Source: UBA1723 sp045641065
GTDB taxonomy: Bacteria; Bacteroidota; Bacteroidia; Bacteroidales; Paludibacteraceae
NCBI GenBank assembly: GCA_045641065.1
Contig: JAZUGF010000041.1
Coordinates: 1 to 64,000 of the forward strand
DNA length: 64,000 bases
Direction: 5' to 3'
The notes below the pieces were generated by a model. It searched no databases, was not told the origin of the DNA, and worked only from the letters and a program-made list of their open reading frames with translations. A program made the position numbers and the translations under genes. This document shows, in pieces, positions 27,384 to 35,970 of the stretch (positions are counted from its first letter, which is position 1; every line of letters starts with the position of its first letter).

Positions 27384-29336
27384 ATGAAAGCTAAACTCAT
27401 TACAACTATCGCATTGGCGTGTGGAATGTCGGCCTATGCGGCAGACTTGACTTTGAAAGTTAATCTTTCTGACAGCATCCGTCAGGTTACTCATTGTGCT
27501 TCAGGTTCACTTTATGGCGTGACTGAGCAATATCCCGTCGACGTTAATGCGATGATCGCTCCTTTGAAATGTACTATGTTTTGCCAACCAGGTGCAGGCG
27601 GACAGGGTAATCAGCATCCTTACGGTGACGCCATCAAGGTAGCTGAGAGATTGAAGAACACAGATGCTAAGGTTCAGATCACTCTTCCTGATATCCTACC
27701 TAACTGGCCTTACAAATGGCCAGGTCTACAGTCTTGGTTGAAGCAGGTGGAGGATTGCGTCAATAGAAAGAAAGCTTCTGGTTTGACTAACTTTGATAGC
27801 TATGTAATTTGGAATGAGCCTTACGGTACTTGGAATAACGCTAATGGTGATTATCATTCAGCTGTTTGGAAGCCAACATACGATCTACTTCGCAAGATTG
27901 ACCCAGATATGCCAATCGTTGGTCCCGCAATCGCTTACTACAATTCGGAGAGAATGGAGAAATTCTTGAAGTTCTGTAAAGAAAACAACTGTTTGCCTGA
28001 CGTTATTTGCTGGCATCAGTGGGGTAGTGGTGGTATCCCAGGAGCTGTGGAAGATATCAAACGACTTGAAAGAAAATATGGTTTGCCTGATTATCCAATT
28101 TGTGTAAACGAGTATTGTGCCGGATCGGATGCTGCGACTCAGAAATATGAGGGTTGTCCAGGTTACTCTGTACCATTCATCGCTAAATTTGAGCGTCATG
28201 GAATTGAGAGCGCCACAATATCTTGGTGGTTCACTCAGTACCCAGGCCGTTTGGGTAGCCTTTTGACTCCAAGCAATGAGAAAGGTGGAGGATGGTATGT
28301 ATATAAGTGGTATGGCGACATGGAAGGTTACATGGCTGCTGTCACTCCACCTAACGATAGAAGTGAAGGTTTGGATGGTTTCGCTGCTGTAAACAAGAAG
28401 ATGCGTGAGGCAAGTGTAGTTCTTGGAGGTAAGAATACAGGTGCAGTCGACGTTGTAATTGATGGTCTACCTGATTGGATGGGTAGTGAAGTTGAGGTTA
28501 CAATCGAGGAAGTCACTTGGGAGAACAAGGATAAGGCTGTAGCCGGACCACGTACTTTGTCTACTGATATGTATACAGTCAATAATGGTAAAATTACAGT
28601 GCCAGTAAATGTTGCAAGTATTCTTTATGCTTACCGTATTTATATTGTACCAGGTGCTGTGGTGCCAAGATCACCATTCTTTGATAAGGCTCTAACTATT
28701 CCTGGAACAATCGAGGCAGAGCATTTCGACAATGGTAGTGAGGGTCAGGCTTACCATGATAAGGACAAGCAGAACCGTGGAGAGGCTTACCGTGTAGAGA
28801 CTGGCGTTGATGTATATTCAATCACAGGTCAACCAGACAACTACGCTGTAGGTTACGCTCAGAAAGAGGAGTGGCTTGACTATACTGTAAACATTGAGAA
28901 AGAGGCACTATACGATATCACAGCCACATTGTCATCAGGAGGTGAGCTTTCAGGTATCAAGCTTCTTGTTGATGGTGAGGAGATCACTGATATGCTTCAG
29001 ACAGCTCCAAATGATAACGATTGGGACAGCTACCAGGAGACAACAACTCGTACTTTGAAGAAGTTGCCAGAAGGAGAGCATACATTGCGTATGAGTGTAG
29101 TAGGCGATTGGATAAATATTGATAAGCTCGTATTTGTAGAGTATGATCCTACTTCAGTTGATCTTGTAGAAGCGAATGAAATCCTAACATTTGAGATCTA
29201 CGATGTTAACGGTAGAAAGTGTGGTGAAATTGAGTCGACTCAGATTGAGCTATCAAAGAATTTGAAAGAAAAAGGTTTAACAACCGGCACATATATCCTC
29301 AAATCAACAAAGGTGGTGTTAAAGGTTAATATTTAG
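27384..29336 (+). CDS. Secreted clan-A glycoside hydrolase with CBM6-like module and T9SS-like tail (650 aa)
   Basis: The signal peptide (1-19, ending SAYAA) is followed by a (beta/alpha)8-type catalytic domain (about 22-330). WNEP places the acid/base at Glu145 and VNEYC places the likely nucleophile at Glu243. This two-glutamate pattern is that of clan GH-A, with a GH39-like feel; the family number is not certain. A beta-sandwich linker region (about 345-430) leads to a CBM6-like module (about 435-590; PGTIEAEHFDNG, EEWLDYTVNI, KLLVDGEEI, INIDKLVFVEY). The last ~55 residues (FEIYDVNGRKCGEI ... GTYILKSTKVV) resemble a T9SS C-terminal sorting domain. There is no SusC/SusD pair nearby, so it is an orphan enzyme. 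A plant or algal cell-wall polysaccharide is a reasonable substrate guess. Confidence 0.85.
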   Translation: MKAKLITTIALACGMSAYAADLTLKVNLSDSIRQVTHCASGSLYGVTEQYPVDVNAMIAPLKCTMFCQPGAGGQGNQHPYGDAIKVAERLKNTDAKVQITLPDILPNWPYKWPGLQSWLKQVEDCVNRKKASGLTNFDSYVIWNEPYGTWNNANGDYHSAVWKPTYDLLRKIDPDMPIVGPAIAYYNSERMEKFLKFCKENNCLPDVICWHQWGSGGIPGAVEDIKRLERKYGLPDYPICVNEYCAGSDAATQKYEGCPGYSVPFIAKFERHGIESATISWWFTQYPGRLGSLLTPSNEKGGGWYVYKWYGDMEGYMAAVTPPNDRSEGLDGFAAVNKKMREASVVLGGKNTGAVDVVIDGLPDWMGSEVEVTIEEVTWENKDKAVAGPRTLSTDMYTVNNGKITVPVNVASILYAYRIYIVPGAVVPRSPFFDKALTIPGTIEAEHFDNGSEGQAYHDKDKQNRGEAYRVETGVDVYSITGQPDNYAVGYAQKEEWLDYTVNIEKEALYDITATLSSGGELSGIKLLVDGEEITDMLQTAPNDNDWDSYQETTTRTLKKLPEGEHTLRMSVVGDWINIDKLVFVEYDPTSVDLVEANEILTFEIYDVNGRKCGEIESTQIELSKNLKEKGLTTGTYILKSTKVVLKVNI

Positions 29337-29343
29337 GATTAGG

Positions 29344-29361
29344 GACGGGTTCATTCCCGTC
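29344..29361. terminator. Small hairpin after the glycoside hydrolase
   Basis: The stem GACGGG / CCCGTC is followed by TTAAC. It is weak as a terminator on its own; the stronger one follows at 29388. Confidence 0.45.
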
Positions 29362-29387
29362 TTAACGAATTACTGATTTAAAAATGA

Positions 29388-29422
29388 AGACGGTGCTCTG
29401 ATTGATAGAGCACCGTCTTTTT
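29388..29422. terminator. Bidirectional terminator between convergent genes
   Basis: The perfect stem AAGACGGTGCTCT / AGAGCACCGTCTT is followed by TTTTAATTT on the plus strand and CATTTTTA on the minus strand. It lies between the hydrolase and the convergent lipoprotein gene. Confidence 0.92.
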
Positions 29423-29425
29423 AAT

Positions 29426-31648
29426 TTATTCTTTTATAAGTGTCACAGGATGAGTTGATACTGTCTGGCCGATAGCCTTCAATTCTAATATTTTTATCTC
29501 AAAATCTTCAGTGAACTTCGGCGAGGTTACATATCTTTTTTCCTTATCATTGTACACCGTCATTTTATATTTTATCTTATCCTTGTTTGTAGGTTTATCC
29601 ATTACAAGGATTCTTAACGGGTCTACAGAAACCATATAGTCTTTATGATAGAAAACTCCACTCTTGTAGCCTTTCTCGCTAACTTCTTCATCCATAAGTT
29701 CAGCACCGGCATCTAATAGTTTCTTCTTATAACCTTCATAATCGACATCTTTGTATACTCCGCCTGTGATCCAGTGTCCATCTACCATATACTGGAAAGT
29801 CGCAAAAATCGGTTTTGGGAATGATGGACAGCCTGATGGTACATGGTCGATACTTCCAATCATCTTCATACCGTTAGCCATATCTGGGATTGAGAACATA
29901 CCTGTTATTGTTACTGGCAGACCTTTCTTTCCTGTCTTCAAACCACAAGATAGTGTCAACAATGTGCTCTTGTCTTTCTTCTCCACAACTGTGAAGAATC
30001 CTGTACCTGTTGCTTCAACTCCATTAGCACAATATGAGACTTCTGCGTCGTATGTGTTTTTGCCTTCACAAAAATCTTTAACATGTATTGTCAATACAGT
30101 GTCTCCAGATGTGCTTGCAATTGTCATGAAACGAGGAGAATAATCAATTTTTTCACCTCCAAACAGATTAATGATCTGTGTGATTGCTCCCATAAGTCCA
30201 CCGATATCACTTGCTACGTCAAGTGTCTGCTCGTTAACTGGGATTTTGTAGGTTTTGTCTCCGTATGTAATATCTACGACCTCTTTCTCTTGAGATTCAA
30301 TACAAACTTCAATCTCACCTGCGTCAATATCGCCATTGATATTAAAGTAAGGACGCGGAATTGAGTTTCCATCTTTTGTCTCGACGTGGAGCATCATTGA
30401 CGAGGCATCCTTAGGGAATTTAAGGCAGAATGTACCATCGTTAGGATTACTCCATACAGGTGTGCTTGTAAACTGTTCGCCTTTGACCATATAGTCGATG
30501 TAGACTGTACATAGAGGTCTTTCTCCACATGAGTTTTTGATTTTACCTGTTAAATTGCACATACAAGGCAATTTAACTGTTGGAGCTTCTACTTCAGCCT
30601 CCATAGTGCCTTTTACTACAACAGGTTTTCCTTCTTTGTAGTTGTAGTAGTCTGTACTTCTCACGTAGATATCTACATCTGTATTTTGTGGAATGTAGAC
30701 GCTATATTGACCATTAGCATCAGTGTATGCCGATGTCTGGCCTACAATTACTTTGATTCCTTCAATACCGTAGCCATTACAGTCTTCAACCTTACCTTTG
30801 ACAGTCACTCGTTCAGATGGGACATCAAGGTTATGCCAAGAGAAGTGTTTGACCATACCTTTGTAGACCTTCGCTTTAGCATCGTATTTTGCCATTCCTT
30901 CCTCTTCCCAAAGGCCCTTATCTTCGTTAAATGCCCAAAGTGGAATAGAGTCGGGAGTATTCTTTTCCATACCTGCTGGCACAGGGAATGTTAACTCAGC
31001 CTCACTATCCTTTCCAAGGTTAAGTGGGTTTCCTGCGATGTCGGTTAGAGTAACGTCGACCATACCATATGATTTAAGGAAAGTCGAAGAGTTGTCAGCA
31101 CGTGTAGCCTCCAAATCTCCACCAGGCATGGCTGTCTGGAAATTCTTATCATTTGGATCAAGGTAGAAAACTTCTGCTGCAACTTTTCCTTTATATTCTC
31201 TACCAAGTCTGTCGACGATACCGCCTGGCACCGTAATCTTCATCTTTCCTACTTTAATCTCACCTCCGTTGCCAGTGATAGTGTCTACTGCGTAGTTTTT
31301 GCTTTCAGTGTCCTTCTTTAGCATTACGACATCCATCTTCAGGTTTTCCTGCATAGCGCAAGCACGAGTGATAGAGCAGTAGCCCTCTTTCTTGAAAGTC
31401 ATCACACATCTATCATCCTTGACTTTTGCTCTGTCAAAAGTGAAGACGCCACGAGCATTGGAAAGCATTTTTTCTCTTCCGGAGATGATCTCAACGTCGA
31501 CAATAGGATTGCCAGATTCATCTCGTACCACACCCATTACCTTACACTCTTCCATCTTAGCGAAGAGGTTCGACACGGTTGGATTGCTACATTCAGTGAA
31601 GAGAATCATCATGCAGCAAAGCACACTTGTGACAAATTTAAATTTCAT
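29426..31648 (-). CDS. Large lipoprotein with carboxypeptidase-regulatory-like domains (740 aa)
   Basis: The signal peptide ends in a lipobox-like FTEC (Cys20). A first regulatory-like beta sandwich follows at about 37-110 (VMGVVRDESGNPIVDVEI, then GVFTFD). Residues about 125-265 look like the extracellular-domain type shared with FAM171/CILP-like proteins (ITVPGGIVDRLG, MPGGDLEA, SIPLWAFNEDKGLWEEEG, FSWHNLD); this comparison is from memory. A second regulatory-like domain follows (about 283-350; VKGKVEDCNGYGIEGIKV, YTDANGQYSVYIP). The remaining ~380 residues are beta-rich and unrecognised, with several Cys pairs. It is probably an outer-membrane surface or periplasmic lipoprotein. It has its own promoter box at 31673-31680 and the terminator at 29388-29422. 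Confidence 0.85.
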   Translation of the reverse strand: MKFKFVTSVLCCMMILFTECSNPTVSNLFAKMEECKVMGVVRDESGNPIVDVEIISGREKMLSNARGVFTFDRAKVKDDRCVMTFKKEGYCSITRACAMQENLKMDVVMLKKDTESKNYAVDTITGNGGEIKVGKMKITVPGGIVDRLGREYKGKVAAEVFYLDPNDKNFQTAMPGGDLEATRADNSSTFLKSYGMVDVTLTDIAGNPLNLGKDSEAELTFPVPAGMEKNTPDSIPLWAFNEDKGLWEEEGMAKYDAKAKVYKGMVKHFSWHNLDVPSERVTVKGKVEDCNGYGIEGIKVIVGQTSAYTDANGQYSVYIPQNTDVDIYVRSTDYYNYKEGKPVVVKGTMEAEVEAPTVKLPCMCNLTGKIKNSCGERPLCTVYIDYMVKGEQFTSTPVWSNPNDGTFCLKFPKDASSMMLHVETKDGNSIPRPYFNINGDIDAGEIEVCIESQEKEVVDITYGDKTYKIPVNEQTLDVASDIGGLMGAITQIINLFGGEKIDYSPRFMTIASTSGDTVLTIHVKDFCEGKNTYDAEVSYCANGVEATGTGFFTVVEKKDKSTLLTLSCGLKTGKKGLPVTITGMFSIPDMANGMKMIGSIDHVPSGCPSFPKPIFATFQYMVDGHWITGGVYKDVDYEGYKKKLLDAGAELMDEEVSEKGYKSGVFYHKDYMVSVDPLRILVMDKPTNKDKIKYKMTVYNDKEKRYVTSPKFTEDFEIKILELKAIGQTVSTHPVTLIKE

Positions 31649-31672
31649 CGTTTTTTTGATTTATATTTTGTA

Positions 31673-31680
31673 CAAAGATA
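31673..31680 (-). promoter_or_regulatory. Candidate -7 promoter box of the large lipoprotein gene
   Basis: The minus strand reads TATCTTTG, an exact TAnnTTTG match, 25 bases upstream of the ATG at 31648. No clear -33 TTG is seen at the usual distance. Confidence 0.55.
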
Positions 31681-31826
31681 GACCTTTTTTACCACCTTGT
31701 ATTTACACTAATTTTGATTTAACATTTATTATAATGTTCAAATGTATAATCTATTATTCTCATTTATTACATTTGTGTTGGGTAATTTGAAAAGAGATTG
31801 TATAGAATAATTATTAAAAAATTAAA

Positions 31827-32696
31827 ATGAAATTTTTAAAAGGTTTATTGTTTGCATTGCTTTGTGTCGTTTCTATTTGTTCGTGTAAAGACAACAAGGA
31901 AGATGAAGAAGATGACACTCCGTTTTCAATAGTTCGTAAGTGGTATTTTGAAGATAATACTTCCCATACTTCAGCTATATGGGATTTTTCAGAAAATACA
32001 TTTACATACTATTCCTATGACGATATAACGAAAGAAGTGTCGGTTAAAACGGGCAATTATACATTTGATGGTAGAATTTTGAATACCTCTAATGTTGTTT
32101 CGAGAAAAATTGAAAATGATGTTTTCATAACTTGTGATACTATAGGAAGTAAGTCATACAGCGTTTCTATTGTAAGTGAAGATACTCATGGAATTCCAGA
32201 TCTAATTATTGGAGTCTTATATAGTGATTTTGGTCTATGTCAAAGTGCATCATCTGTTGAGAAGAAAATCAAAACTATTGTCGATAACGCAAAGACTGAC
32301 GAAGCTTATGTGCGTACTATGTCTGTTGTCACAGGTGATGAATTATTTGTCAAATTAACAAAAAAGACAAATAATAGTTTAAAGCAAGATTCTTACAAAA
32401 TCTTGGTAAACTCTACATCTATAGATAAAGAAAGTAAGATTGTCAAATTGACAGTGGACAACAAACAGGTTACATTGACTGAAAGCAAACCATGTTTGGT
32501 CTACAGAAACCTTACGACATTTGAAGCACTATCATTGATGGATGCTGCATATTTGTATGAAGATAAATCTATATTAACTTATAGTGTTTTATTATACTTG
32601 GATGTTGATGCGAATAATCATTTGATATTCACATCTCCAGAATTGTGTTATCCTTACTTTAAGAATGAGAATACAATTGTTGAGTTTGTAAAATAA
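31827..32696 (+). CDS. Lipoprotein with acidic surface-export signal (289 aa)
   Basis: The signal peptide ends in the lipobox SICSC (Cys20), followed by KDNKEDEEDD, an acidic run that fits the Bacteroidota surface-lipoprotein export signal. The start of the mature part (IVRKWYFED ... SAIWDFSENTFTYYSYD) resembles lipocalin-like/DUF4923-type folds found in many Bacteroides lipoproteins. I cannot assign a family firmly. It is a single gene, divergent from the large lipoprotein gene and ended by the terminator at 32726. Confidence 0.8.
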   Translation: MKFLKGLLFALLCVVSICSCKDNKEDEEDDTPFSIVRKWYFEDNTSHTSAIWDFSENTFTYYSYDDITKEVSVKTGNYTFDGRILNTSNVVSRKIENDVFITCDTIGSKSYSVSIVSEDTHGIPDLIIGVLYSDFGLCQSASSVEKKIKTIVDNAKTDEAYVRTMSVVTGDELFVKLTKKTNNSLKQDSYKILVNSTSIDKESKIVKLTVDNKQVTLTESKPCLVYRNLTTFEALSLMDAAYLYEDKSILTYSVLLYLDVDANNHLIFTSPELCYPYFKNENTIVEFVK

Positions 32697-32725
32697 TAAA
32701 TTCAATAGAGAATTAAATCTCTAAT

Positions 32726-32762
32726 AATCCTGAGTGACATTCCGTCGCTCAGGATTTTATTT
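32726..32762 (+). terminator. Rho-independent terminator after the acidic lipoprotein gene
   Basis: The stem AATCCTGAGTGA / TCGCTCAGGATT (one mismatch) is followed by TTATTTATT. Confidence 0.88.
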
Positions 32763-32936
32763 ATTAGATAGAGAAAGAAAAAATAAAAATCTCCGATGAA
32801 AATGGGTCTTTTTTCTCATATTGCTTATAACGCACCTTGCCAACGATTGTTGCATCTCAAATTTTAGTTTCTATACATATAAAATAACAGAAAAAATTGC
32901 TATATTCGCTTTCTAAACAACGATTAATTGAACAAT

Positions 32937-33380
32937 ATGGTAGAAGTTGAAATAAAGAGAGTTGGCAAAGATTCCAATAGAGAATTGCCTAAGTATGCAA
33001 CACCTGGGTCGGCAGGCTTTGATTTGTGTGCTTCTATTTCAGCACCTGTTGTGATTGCTCCGGGCGAAAGAAAGCTGATACCTACGGGAATTTCCATAGC
33101 ACTTCCAGTTGGATTTGAGGCTCAGGTAAGACCAAGAAGTGGACTTGCTTTGAAGCATGGTATCACGGTACTTAACAGCCCTGGCACTATCGACTCTGAT
33201 TATCGTGGTGAGATAGGCGTTGTTTTGATCAACCATTCTGACGTTGCGTTTACAGTTAATGACGGAGATAGGATAGCTCAGATGGTAGTGGCGAGATACG
33301 AGATTGTCTCATGGAAAGAAGTTAATGAACTTTCCGATACAGAACGTGGAGAAGGCGGTTTCGGCCATACTGGTATTTAA
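32937..33380 (+). CDS. dut: dUTP diphosphatase
   Basis: This enzyme hydrolyses dUTP to dUMP and pyrophosphate, keeping uracil out of DNA and feeding thymidylate synthesis. The 147-residue protein has all five trimeric dUTPase motifs in order: GSAGFDL, PRSGLAL, GTIDSDYRGEI (uracil-binding hairpin with catalytic Asp), DRIAQMV and the C-terminal RGEGGFGHTG lid. A TTG at 32928 is in frame, but the ATG at 32937 (MVEVEIKRV) fits the family start better. It is the first gene of a run through 35944; the next start is only 14 bases after its stop. Confidence 0.97.
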   Translation: MVEVEIKRVGKDSNRELPKYATPGSAGFDLCASISAPVVIAPGERKLIPTGISIALPVGFEAQVRPRSGLALKHGITVLNSPGTIDSDYRGEIGVVLINHSDVAFTVNDGDRIAQMVVARYEIVSWKEVNELSDTERGEGGFGHTGI

Positions 33381-33394
33381 ATTCAGTCGAAGAA

Positions 33395-35152
33395 ATGAAG
33401 AAGAACTTATTGATCATATCCTCTCTTTTGTTTTCAATGCTTTCGGCATCGGCATCTAAACCTGCTGTGCAAGATTTAAAGCAGACAGAGTCAACATTAG
33501 AGTATAGCCTAAAGAATCCAGACGCGGCTTTCAATTTTTACTTCTATGAAGCATTGCGTTATAAGCAGATTCAAAAATATGACAGCTTAATTTATTGTCT
33601 TGGAAAATGCGAGGAGATCTATCCGATGAATCCTCAGATTCATTTCGAAAAGGCCCGTGTCAACGTGACATATAATCGTCTTCCTGAGGCGATGCAGGAA
33701 ATTGAGACTGCAATAAGTCTTGATTCTACAGAGGCGTCATACATTGACATGGCAATGAATTTGTCGTATGAGACTAAGGATTTGACTAAAGCAATCCATT
33801 ATGCGGAGAAACTTCATGCGTTGCGTCCGGATAAGAACTATTATTTGATGACTCTTGCGTCTTTGTATAGTGAAAATCGTCAATCGAAGGAAGCTCTTGA
33901 TGCTTTGGATGAGTTGGAAAAACAAGTTGGAATGTCACTTGACATTACTAAATATAAGTTTGCTAACTGGATTGCTGGATTTCATAATTCCAAGAAGGCG
34001 ATTGCTGAATATGACAAACTGATTGCTGCTTATCCTGCTGAGGCTGAGTATATTAAAGCAAAAGCAGATGCTTATACATATCTTGGCGACTATAAGAATA
34101 CAGAGAAGACACTTCAAAAAGGATTGAAAAAATTGCCTGAAAGTGGGGTATTACGTTACGAGATGTGTATGTATTACATAGCAAAAAAACGTAATTTGAA
34201 GAAGGCCGACAAGTATCTCGACCCAGTATTGGAGAGCCGTGATATTGAGTATGAGCAGAAAATGGCAGTCCCTGCAACTCTTTGGCTTGACAGTACATCA
34301 CGTCATTTGGTGACTGAGACTCGTCTACGCAAGTTGATAAATATGTATCCTCATGAATCGTCAACATATGCGTTGCTTGTAGATTATCTTTCTGCTAACA
34401 ATCGTACGGAGGAGGCATACAATTTGATTGAAAAGAGTCTGGCAGCAGATCCTTATCAAGAGGACATGTGGAATACTTTGATTCTTAAGTATGCTGTTGA
34501 CAATAATCTTCCTGCAGTGGAGGAGAATCTAAAGAAAGCCACTACTTATTTCCCTAACAATAGTGATTTCACATATCGTTTGGGAAGACTTTATTATTTG
34601 AAAGGAGATTCATTAAACGGAGAATCATATTTGCGTAAAGCTGCAGAAATTGCAAAGCCTACTGATTTATATCTTGCTTCAGGAATTCTTGGAGAGATTG
34701 GCGACATCAATATGGCGATGGGTGATACTGTTAAGGCGATGAACGTATATGATGAGGCTCTTGCTTTGAATCCAAGCTCAGTGTCAGTGCTTAATAATTA
34801 TGCTTATATGCTTGCGGTGAAGGGAATGGATTTGGATAAAGCCGAAAGAATGAGTGGAAAGACAGTAAGCGTCGATCCAAATAGTCCTATATTCCTTGAT
34901 ACTTATGCATGGGTATATTTCAAGAAAGGAGACTATCAGATGGCTCTTCTTTATATAGAGCAAGCGTTGTCAAAGATGGGTGAGGATAATGCAGAATTGT
35001 TGGAGCATTATGCTGATATCTTATACAAGACAGGAAATACAGCTAAAGCTCGTGAACAATGGAACAAAGCTCTTGCCACTTGCGCAAAAACGAAGATCAA
35101 ACCATCGGAGAAACTTCAGCAGAAGGCTACGACTGGAATTTATGTAGAATAA
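33395..35152 (+). CDS. Secreted TPR protein (585 aa)
   Basis: The signal peptide (1-20, MKKNLLIISSLLFSMLSASA) is followed by repeated TPR helices across the whole length. Recognisable units include PEAMQEIETAISLD, KAIHYAEKLHALRPD, KKAIAEYDKLIAAYPAEAE, KAMNVYDEALALNPSS and MALLYIEQALSKMGED. The protein is probably periplasmic and acts as a scaffold for protein contacts; partners are unknown. From memory, the order dut, TPR protein, DUF4292 lipoprotein, EnvC-like protein is conserved in Bacteroidales, which suggests an envelope role. Confidence 0.93.
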   Translation: MKKNLLIISSLLFSMLSASASKPAVQDLKQTESTLEYSLKNPDAAFNFYFYEALRYKQIQKYDSLIYCLGKCEEIYPMNPQIHFEKARVNVTYNRLPEAMQEIETAISLDSTEASYIDMAMNLSYETKDLTKAIHYAEKLHALRPDKNYYLMTLASLYSENRQSKEALDALDELEKQVGMSLDITKYKFANWIAGFHNSKKAIAEYDKLIAAYPAEAEYIKAKADAYTYLGDYKNTEKTLQKGLKKLPESGVLRYEMCMYYIAKKRNLKKADKYLDPVLESRDIEYEQKMAVPATLWLDSTSRHLVTETRLRKLINMYPHESSTYALLVDYLSANNRTEEAYNLIEKSLAADPYQEDMWNTLILKYAVDNNLPAVEENLKKATTYFPNNSDFTYRLGRLYYLKGDSLNGESYLRKAAEIAKPTDLYLASGILGEIGDINMAMGDTVKAMNVYDEALALNPSSVSVLNNYAYMLAVKGMDLDKAERMSGKTVSVDPNSPIFLDTYAWVYFKKGDYQMALLYIEQALSKMGEDNAELLEHYADILYKTGNTAKAREQWNKALATCAKTKIKPSEKLQQKATTGIYVE

Positions 35153-35167
35153 AATAACAATGATAAT

Positions 35168-35944
35168 ATGCAGAAAATTGTAAGAATACTTTTAGCATTG
35201 GCGGTGTGCCTGTCAATTTCATCATGTAAATCTAAAAAAGGTGGAGAGTCGTCTGATGATGCTCGTGTTTCGACTAAGAGCGAGGTGTTTAGAACCTTAA
35301 GTATTGATAAGATGACATTCTCTTTGACTCTTGCTGGCACAGAAATGAATTCATCTGGTTCTATCAGAATTGCACGTGATAGCGTGATTATTTGTTCTAT
35401 CATGCCTTTGCCAGGTATGGAATTCTTCAGAATCGCTATCAACAAGCAGGGCGTTATCATGATTAACCGTGTTGATAAGAAGTATGTCTCTGTCTCTTAC
35501 GAAGAGATGCGCAAGAAGGGTATGGAGCTTAACTACCAGGCCTTTGAGGCAATGCTTACTAATCGTTTGTTCTTGTATGGAGAGGAATATTTCCCTAAGG
35601 CATCTGATTTCGGAGCAACAGAGATGAATGGTCGTGTCAAGTTGACTCGTACAAAGGGTAATGTGCTTCAGGAGTTTGAATATAACTCTAGCAAGGAGTT
35701 GGCTTCTGGTTCGCTTAGTATAGGATACGATTATTTTACAGAGTGGCGTTATTCTGACTATTTCAATGTGAAAAGCATTAGATTCCCACGTTCAACTTAC
35801 TTGTCAATCAAGAAGGGTAATATAAGACGTGATATCACTATGACAGTTGAGAATATTGAGCTTGATAAGGATAGAAACTTTGAAGTTAAGATACCAAGTT
35901 CATATCAGAAAATCTCAATGGAGGATTTCTTGAAGACTTATTAA
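35168..35944 (+). CDS. DUF4292 lipoprotein (258 aa)
   Basis: The signal peptide ends in a lipobox (SISSC, Cys20). The mature domain matches the DUF4292 pattern: SIDKMTFSLTLAG, SGSIRIARDSVIICSIMPLPGMEFFRIAI, INRVDKKYVSVSY, LTNRLFLYGEEYFP. This architecture resembles the lipid-handling LolB/LppM-type half barrels, so a role in outer-membrane lipoprotein or lipid transport is possible (inference). It lies 15 bases after the TPR gene and 26 bases before the EnvC-like gene. Confidence 0.92.
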   Translation: MQKIVRILLALAVCLSISSCKSKKGGESSDDARVSTKSEVFRTLSIDKMTFSLTLAGTEMNSSGSIRIARDSVIICSIMPLPGMEFFRIAINKQGVIMINRVDKKYVSVSYEEMRKKGMELNYQAFEAMLTNRLFLYGEEYFPKASDFGATEMNGRVKLTRTKGNVLQEFEYNSSKELASGSLSIGYDYFTEWRYSDYFNVKSIRFPRSTYLSIKKGNIRRDITMTVENIELDKDRNFEVKIPSSYQKISMEDFLKTY

Positions 35945-35970
35945 TCTGATAATTAAGTCAAGGAGACGCG

